DNA from: Ruegeria sp. TM1040
Lineage (GTDB): Bacteria > Pseudomonadota > Alphaproteobacteria > Rhodobacterales > Rhodobacteraceae
DNA: 64,000 nt
Assembly (NCBI RefSeq): GCF_000014065.1
Contig: NC_008044.1
Coordinates: forward strand, 2,627,501-2,691,500
Direction of reading: 5' to 3'
This document shows, piece after piece, positions 60,098 to 64,000 of the stretch. Below the pieces are notes generated by a model. The model was not told the origin of the DNA and did no database searches. It saw nothing but the letters and a program-made list of their open reading frames with translations. Each line of letters opens with the position of its first letter. Position 1 is the stretch's first letter. The position numbers were made by a program, and so were the translations under genes.

Positions 60098-60206
60098 GAT
60101 ACGGGCCCGCGAAATGTGTCATATCGGCATGTGGGACGCGGGGCGTTCACGATGTGAATCCCTACGCCTGCCACCGACCTCATGGGATTTGGGAAGAGGT
60201 AAGCTC

Positions 60207-61046
60207 ATGACATACAAAACAATTCTTACCGTGCGATCCGCGCCTGACGGGTCGACGACAGCATTGGATCAAGCCGAAGCGATGGTACGCCGCGCCAATG
60301 GACATCTGGACGTATTGTGCCTCGGCGTGGATCGTACACGCGTCGGCTATTACGATGGCGGAGCCAACGCGATTGCCATCAACACCCTGTTGGATCGTGC
60401 CCGCGAGGAAGTTCAGGCGACCGAAGCCCATACGGAACAACATCTCGCTGGCAGCGATGTGCCCCGCGCGATCTCAACCGCGATTGCGCCTTTTGGGGAC
60501 ATCTCTCGCATCACCTCTCACCACGCACGCTTTAGCGATCTCGTGGTGATGGACCTGCCTTACAGCAAAGGCCAAGGGCCAGAAGTGGAACCCATCGTCG
60601 AAGCGGCTCTCTTTGACACCCGCACCCCCGTTCTGGTCATGCCCGAAGGCACGGAGCTCGCCGCTTCGCCCAAGACCGTTCTCGTCGCCTGGGATGAGAG
60701 CATCGAAGCGCTGACAGCGGTGCGCAAGGCGCTGCCTTTGCTGCAAGCAGCCGATCTCGTGCGGATCACGATCATCGACCCGCCAAAGCATGGTATCGAG
60801 CGCTCTGATCCGGGTGGCATGCTGTGTCAAATGCTGGCGCGTCACGGGGTGGCTTGCGAGATCGATGTGCTGAGCAAAACTCTTCCGCGAATCTCGGACG
60901 TGCTGTGTCGTCATGCCACCGACACCGAAGCCGAGCTCATCGTGATGGGCGCTTATGGGCATTCCCGTTTCAGGGAGTCAATCCTCGGCGGCGCGACCCG
61001 CAACATGCTTGAGCATGCCAAAGTTCCGGTCTTGATGGCGCATTGA
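60207..61046 (+). CDS. Universal stress protein, tandem UspA domains
   Basis: The 279-residue protein has two UspA-like halves. The second half shows VLVAWDESIEALTAVRKALP near residue 155 and a nucleotide-type loop LIVMGAYGHSRFRESILGGATRNML near residue 248 (in parts), the G-x2-G-x9-G-[ST]-like arrangement of ATP-binding Usp. GAGGTAAGCTC precedes the ATG at 60207. Divergence from ccoN across an FNR box suggests induction at low oxygen. The function is protective by family; targets are unknown. Confidence 0.9.
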   Translation: MTYKTILTVRSAPDGSTTALDQAEAMVRRANGHLDVLCLGVDRTRVGYYDGGANAIAINTLLDRAREEVQATEAHTEQHLAGSDVPRAISTAIAPFGDISRITSHHARFSDLVVMDLPYSKGQGPEVEPIVEAALFDTRTPVLVMPEGTELAASPKTVLVAWDESIEALTAVRKALPLLQAADLVRITIIDPPKHGIERSDPGGMLCQMLARHGVACEIDVLSKTLPRISDVLCRHATDTEAELIVMGAYGHSRFRESILGGATRNMLEHAKVPVLMAH

Positions 61047-61071
61047 TGGTTGCGGCGGCAAAGGAAGGCAA

Positions 61072-61106
61072 AAGTCAGCTCTACTTGGGCTGACTTTCCT
61101 TTTTTG
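61072..61106 (+). terminator. Rho-independent terminator of the stress protein gene
   Basis: AAAGTCAGC pairs with GCTGACTTT (9 bp, 9-nt loop) and is followed by CCTTTTTT. On the other strand TTTTGCC follows, so it may also serve fnrL. Confidence 0.88.
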
Positions 61107-61223
61107 TCGGTCATTCGCATCGCGCGCAGGCACAACTTTTGCAAGAGCGCCTTTCGATGTCACTATGGGGACTTCGTGAGTGAGCGGATGCGGTCAACGG
61201 ACATCTACACATCAACGCTGCCT

Positions 61224-61964
61224 CTAGCCCAGAACGCCACCGTCGCTGTCATCGCCCGCCTCTTCGATCAGGCGATGCATGTCTGGGACCGTCACATGAC
61301 GCTTGCCTTCCAGCTGGATCACACCCGCCTTTTTCAACGCAGAAATCTGGCGGCTTACGGTTTCGAGCGTCAAGCCGAGATAGTCCGCCATCGCCTCGCG
61401 GGTGAGTTTCAAATCAAAGCTGACAGCTCCGTTCGAAGGATCCACCGCCAACGATGCATCGCGACGCGCGATGATCGACAGAAGGCTGGCGATCTTTTCG
61501 CGTGCGGTCTTGCGGCCCAAGACCAGCATCCACTCGCGCGCAGCATCAAGCTCGTCGAGCGTCATTTCCAGCAAACGATGCGCGATATGCGGTGTGCGCA
61601 CCATTAGGTCTTCGAAAGGTTTCTTTCTGAAACAACACATTATCACGTCTGTGGTGGCCACAACGTCATAGGCGGATCCCTCCCGCCCGGGCCGCCCCAC
61701 AAAATCGCTCGGCAACAGCAGACCGACCATCTGGGTGCGCCCGTCTTCCATGGTTTGGGTCAAGGTCGCGATACCCGAGACAACGGAGCCCACAAAATTC
61801 ATCTGGTCCCCGGACCACACCACAGTTTGCCCGGCCTCATAGCTGCGATAAAACTTGATCGCATCGAGCGCCTCAAGCTCATCGGCATCGCAACGGGCGC
61901 AGACCGCGCGATGGCGGATCGGACAATCCGCACATTCGACGGACTGAAATTGAGCAAGGGACAT
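61224..61964 (-). CDS. fnrL: Oxygen-sensing Crp/Fnr regulator FnrL
   Basis: The 246-residue protein has N-terminal cysteines C11, C14, C22 and C25 and internal C110/C111; four of these should bind the oxygen-labile [4Fe-4S] cluster. The cNMP-like effector domain is followed by a winged helix-turn-helix with REAMADYLGLTLETVSRQ near residue 195 for TTGAT recognition. It should activate cbb3 oxidase, hemN and others at low oxygen. The start at 61964 is supported by AGAGG 5 nt upstream. An FNR box centred 19.5 bp upstream of its own ATG suggests autoregulation. Confidence 0.96.
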   Translation of the reverse strand: MSLAQFQSVECADCPIRHRAVCARCDADELEALDAIKFYRSYEAGQTVVWSGDQMNFVGSVVSGIATLTQTMEDGRTQMVGLLLPSDFVGRPGREGSAYDVVATTDVIMCCFRKKPFEDLMVRTPHIAHRLLEMTLDELDAAREWMLVLGRKTAREKIASLLSIIARRDASLAVDPSNGAVSFDLKLTREAMADYLGLTLETVSRQISALKKAGVIQLEGKRHVTVPDMHRLIEEAGDDSDGGVLG

Positions 61965-61976
61965 GTGTGCCTCTGG

Positions 61977-61990
61977 TTGATCTGTGTCAA
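61977..61990. promoter_or_regulatory. FNR/FnrL box between fnrL and hemN
   Basis: TTGATCTGTGTCAA matches TTGAY-N4-RTCAA. It is centred 41.5 bp before the hemN ATG and 19.5 bp before the fnrL ATG. TACCCT at 62013-62018 is in -10 position if transcription starts at the hemN A of ATG. Confidence 0.9.
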
Positions 61991-62024
61991 AGCCGACGGT
62001 GCCAGCTGACCCTACCCTAGTCGC

Positions 62025-63380
62025 ATGACACAGGAATCTCAATTGGCGCGGCTCGGACTTTTCGACGCAAAGGTGCCCAGATATACAAGTTACCCGACTG
62101 CGCCACACTTCAACAATGACGTGAGCGCAGCGCGTTTTGCCTCCTGGATCGGGTCTATCAAGCCCGGCGCAGAAATCTCGCTATACGTGCATGTGCCCTT
62201 CTGTCGCAGGCTGTGCTGGTTTTGCGCATGCCGCACGCAGGGCACGCAGTCCGAGTCACCTGTGCGCGCCTACATAGAGGTGTTGAAGCAAGAACTTGCG
62301 CTTCTTGCGCGTGCCCTACCCGAAGGCGTCCGCCTTGCGCGGCTGCATTGGGGCGGCGGGACGCCCACGCTCCTCAGTGCCGAAATGATCTCTGATCTGG
62401 CGGAGGCGATCTTTGCCGTGACGCCGATGGCGAAGGGCGGCGAGTTCTCCGTTGAGATCGACCCAAATGAAATCGACGATGCGCGCCTCGACGCCCTCGC
62501 GGCGGCGGGGATGAACCGTGCCTCGATCGGCGTTCAGGATTTTGACCCCCAGATCCAGGAAACCATCGGTCGCATTCAGCCTTTTGATCTGACGCGCGAC
62601 GCCGTCGACATGATCCGCGCGCGGGGCATCACAAGCCTCAATGCAGATATTCTCTTCGGGCTGCCGCATCAGAACCGGATGCGCATGACCGAAAGCGTGC
62701 AAAAACTGCTGTCGCTCTCGCCGGATCGCGTGGCACTCTATGGCTATGCCCATGTGCCATGGATGGCGCGGCGCCAGAATATGATTCCAACCGACAGCCT
62801 ACCGTCACCTCAAACCCGACTACAGTTGTTTGAGACCGCGCAGCGATTGTTTCAGTGGGATGGCTATCGCGAAATTGGTATCGACCATTTTGCCACGCCC
62901 CACGATGGGCTGGCGGTTGCGGCCCGGACGGGGCGGCTGCGCCGGAACTTTCAGGGTTACACCGATGATCGGGCAGATGTGTTGATCGGCCTTGGGGCAT
63001 CCTCTATCTCGCGTTTTCCGCAGGGCTATGCTCAGAATGCTCCATCCACATCGGCCTACACCAAGGCTATTCGTGACGGACAGTTTTCCACCGCGCGCGG
63101 CCATGTGTTTTCGGGCGAGGATTTGCTGCGTGGGCGCATGATCGAAGCCCTGATGTGTGATTTCGAGATTGCAACCGACGATATTCGGGCACAGTTCGAC
63201 ATCACGCAAGACGCATTGGAGCGCATGTATCGCGAGGCCTCCGTCGCCTTTCCGGAAATGCTCGACGTCACCCCATCGGGGCTGCGGGTAAGACCCGAAG
63301 GCAAGCCCCTGACGCGAATGGTGGCGCGCCACTTTGATGCCTATGACCTGAGCAAGGCCGGACATAGCTCGGCGATCTAG
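62025..63380 (+). CDS. hemN: Oxygen-independent coproporphyrinogen III oxidase HemN
   Basis: The 451-residue radical-SAM enzyme has the cluster motif Cys60-x3-Cys64-x2-Cys67-x-Cys69 (FCRRLCWFCAC). GGGTPTLL near residue 108, ASIGVQDFDPQIQ near residue 165 and DLIFGLPHQ-like NADILFGLPHQ near residue 205 complete the pattern. It makes protoporphyrinogen IX without oxygen. No ribosome-binding site precedes the ATG, and the FNR box spacing predicts a leaderless mRNA. The repeat copy C and an ABC ATPase gene follow downstream. Confidence 0.96.
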   Translation: MTQESQLARLGLFDAKVPRYTSYPTAPHFNNDVSAARFASWIGSIKPGAEISLYVHVPFCRRLCWFCACRTQGTQSESPVRAYIEVLKQELALLARALPEGVRLARLHWGGGTPTLLSAEMISDLAEAIFAVTPMAKGGEFSVEIDPNEIDDARLDALAAAGMNRASIGVQDFDPQIQETIGRIQPFDLTRDAVDMIRARGITSLNADILFGLPHQNRMRMTESVQKLLSLSPDRVALYGYAHVPWMARRQNMIPTDSLPSPQTRLQLFETAQRLFQWDGYREIGIDHFATPHDGLAVAARTGRLRRNFQGYTDDRADVLIGLGASSISRFPQGYAQNAPSTSAYTKAIRDGQFSTARGHVFSGEDLLRGRMIEALMCDFEIATDDIRAQFDITQDALERMYREASVAFPEMLDVTPSGLRVRPEGKPLTRMVARHFDAYDLSKAGHSSAI

Positions 63381-63417
63381 ACATTCGGCGGTGGTGCAGC
63401 CCCATTCGTGGCAAGAT

Positions 63418-63466
63418 GCGAGGGCTCTGCCCTCGCGCTCCCGGGATATTTTCTGTTAGAAGAAGC
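63418..63466 (-). repeat. Dispersed intergenic repeat, copy C
   Basis: On the minus strand CTTCTAACAGAAAATATCCCGGG is followed by GCGAGGGCAGAGCCCTCGC, a perfect hairpin (given in parts). It matches copies A and B in order and spacing, with compensating changes in the hairpin. It lies between hemN and the convergent ABC ATPase gene. Confidence 0.72.
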
Positions 63467-63470
63467 GGCG

Positions 63471-64000
63471 CTAGGCACCCGTCACGGCAGAGAGCAGATG
63501 CCGTGTGTATTCTTCTTTGGGATTGGCAAATACCTCCTCGGCGGGGCCTTGCTCGATCACGTCTCCGGCTTTCATCACCAGGATGTCATGCGACATGGCG
63601 CGCACCACATTGAGGTCATGGCTGATGAAGAGATAGGCAAGCCCGTAGCGGGCCTGAAGATCGCGCAGCAGGTTCACGATCTGCACCTGGACCGTCATAT
63701 CAAGGGCCGAGGTCGGCTCGTCCAGAACCACCAGCTTGGGGCGCAGAACCATTGCACGGGCGATGGCAATGCGCTGACGCTGCCCACCTGAGAATTCATG
63801 TGGATAGCGGTCCATGGTGGCAGGGTCGAGACCCACTTCCTGCATTACATCAGCCACAAGATCACGCGGCTTACGATGTTGGTCAACCTCATGAATTGCC
63901 AGACCTTCGGCAATGATCTGCTGGCATGTCATACGCGGAGACAGCGAGCCAAACGGATCCTGAAACACGATCTGCATGTCCTTGCGCAACCGGCGCAGGT
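63471..64000 (-). CDS. Peptide-type ABC transporter ATP-binding protein, C-terminal part
   Basis: The minus-strand frame is open to the window edge, so the N-terminus with Walker A is missing. The 170+ residues present include MQIVFQDPFGSLSPRM (Q-loop region), the signature FSGGQRQRIAIARAM, Walker B LVVLDEPTSALD and the H-loop LFISHDLNVV. The sequence is typical of oligopeptide/dipeptide ATPases such as DppF, OppF or the second half of a YejF-like double ATPase. The substrate cannot be told from this part. Confidence 0.9.
   Translation of the reverse strand, partial: LRRLRKDMQIVFQDPFGSLSPRMTCQQIIAEGLAIHEVDQHRKPRDLVADVMQEVGLDPATMDRYPHEFSGGQRQRIAIARAMVLRPKLVVLDEPTSALDMTVQVQIVNLLRDLQARYGLAYLFISHDLNVVRAMSHDILVMKAGDVIEQGPAEEVFANPKEEYTRHLLSAVTGA

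Overview
The window is GC-rich chromosomal DNA of a marine alphaproteobacterium, most likely a member of the Roseobacter group (Rhodobacteraceae). The evidence is the combination of FnrL-type regulation, ccoNOQP-ccoGHIS, glcDEF, a Core-2/I-branching glycosyltransferase with the DUF5928 tail, DUF1523 and DUF599 proteins, and protein sequences typical of that group. The genus cannot be fixed from sequence reading alone. Most of the window is core genome. I see no prophage, transposase, CRISPR array, tRNA or rRNA gene.

Layout. 0.0-2.2 kb: a truncated sulfotransferase divergent from a glycosyltransferase, probably for surface polysaccharide. 2.3-10.5 kb: a solute-binding protein, a DUF1523 protein, creatinase with an alpha/beta hydrolase, a succinate-semialdehyde dehydrogenase-type enzyme, a globin and a large secreted phytase-like esterase. 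10.6-11.8 kb: an FMN riboswitch in front of a DMT permease, which identifies it as riboflavin transporter RibN. 11.8-14 kb: TetR regulator, small heat-shock protein with a sigma-32-type promoter, and a secreted trypsin-like protease. 14-18 kb: the glcDEF glycolate oxidase operon behind a strong palindrome. 18-24 kb: DUF599 protein, rlmH, rsfS, an MscS-type channel, and leuCD. 24-34 kb: pheS, a class III cyclase, rpmI-rplT, pyk, a quinone oxidoreductase, a COQ9 protein, rpsU and uvrC. 34-39.5 kb: a pteridine-reductase-like SDR, a CaCA antiporter, a coupled zinc-ribbon microprotein, an S49 peptidase, an ABC-2 exporter and a CoxG protein. 39.6-45 kb: an alpha-methylacyl-CoA racemase-like enzyme and the haem genes hemE, hemC and hemF, with a GH25 lysozyme lipoprotein. 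45-50.3 kb: an SDR lacking its catalytic lysine, an rRNA methyltransferase, clpS, a HAD hydrolase and a SPOR-domain D-Ala-D-Ala carboxypeptidase. 50.4-63.4 kb: a microaerobic block with ccoS, ccoI, ccoH, ccoG, a LysR gene, ccoPQON, a universal stress protein, fnrL and hemN. The window ends inside a peptide-type ABC ATPase.

How it fits together. The last 13 kb read as one oxygen-responsive unit. FNR boxes (TTGAY-N4-RTCAA) sit upstream of ccoG, between ccoN and the stress protein, and between fnrL and hemN. A fourth lies in a gene-free stretch and points to a candidate small RNA. The hemN box is centred exactly 41.5 bp before the hemN start codon, and that codon has no Shine-Dalgarno sequence, so the message is probably leaderless. 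hemF (oxygen-dependent) and hemN (oxygen-independent) give the cell both routes to protoporphyrin, and cbb3 oxidase is the haem-rich product of the same programme.

A short dispersed repeat occurs four times in gaps between genes. One copy supplies the last codons and the stop codon of the racemase-like gene. I did not find a convincing wholly new multi-gene system. The best leads are the candidate FnrL-controlled small RNA, the leaderless hemN promoter, the repeat-derived protein tail, the lysine-less SDR next to hemF, and the palindrome at glcD.
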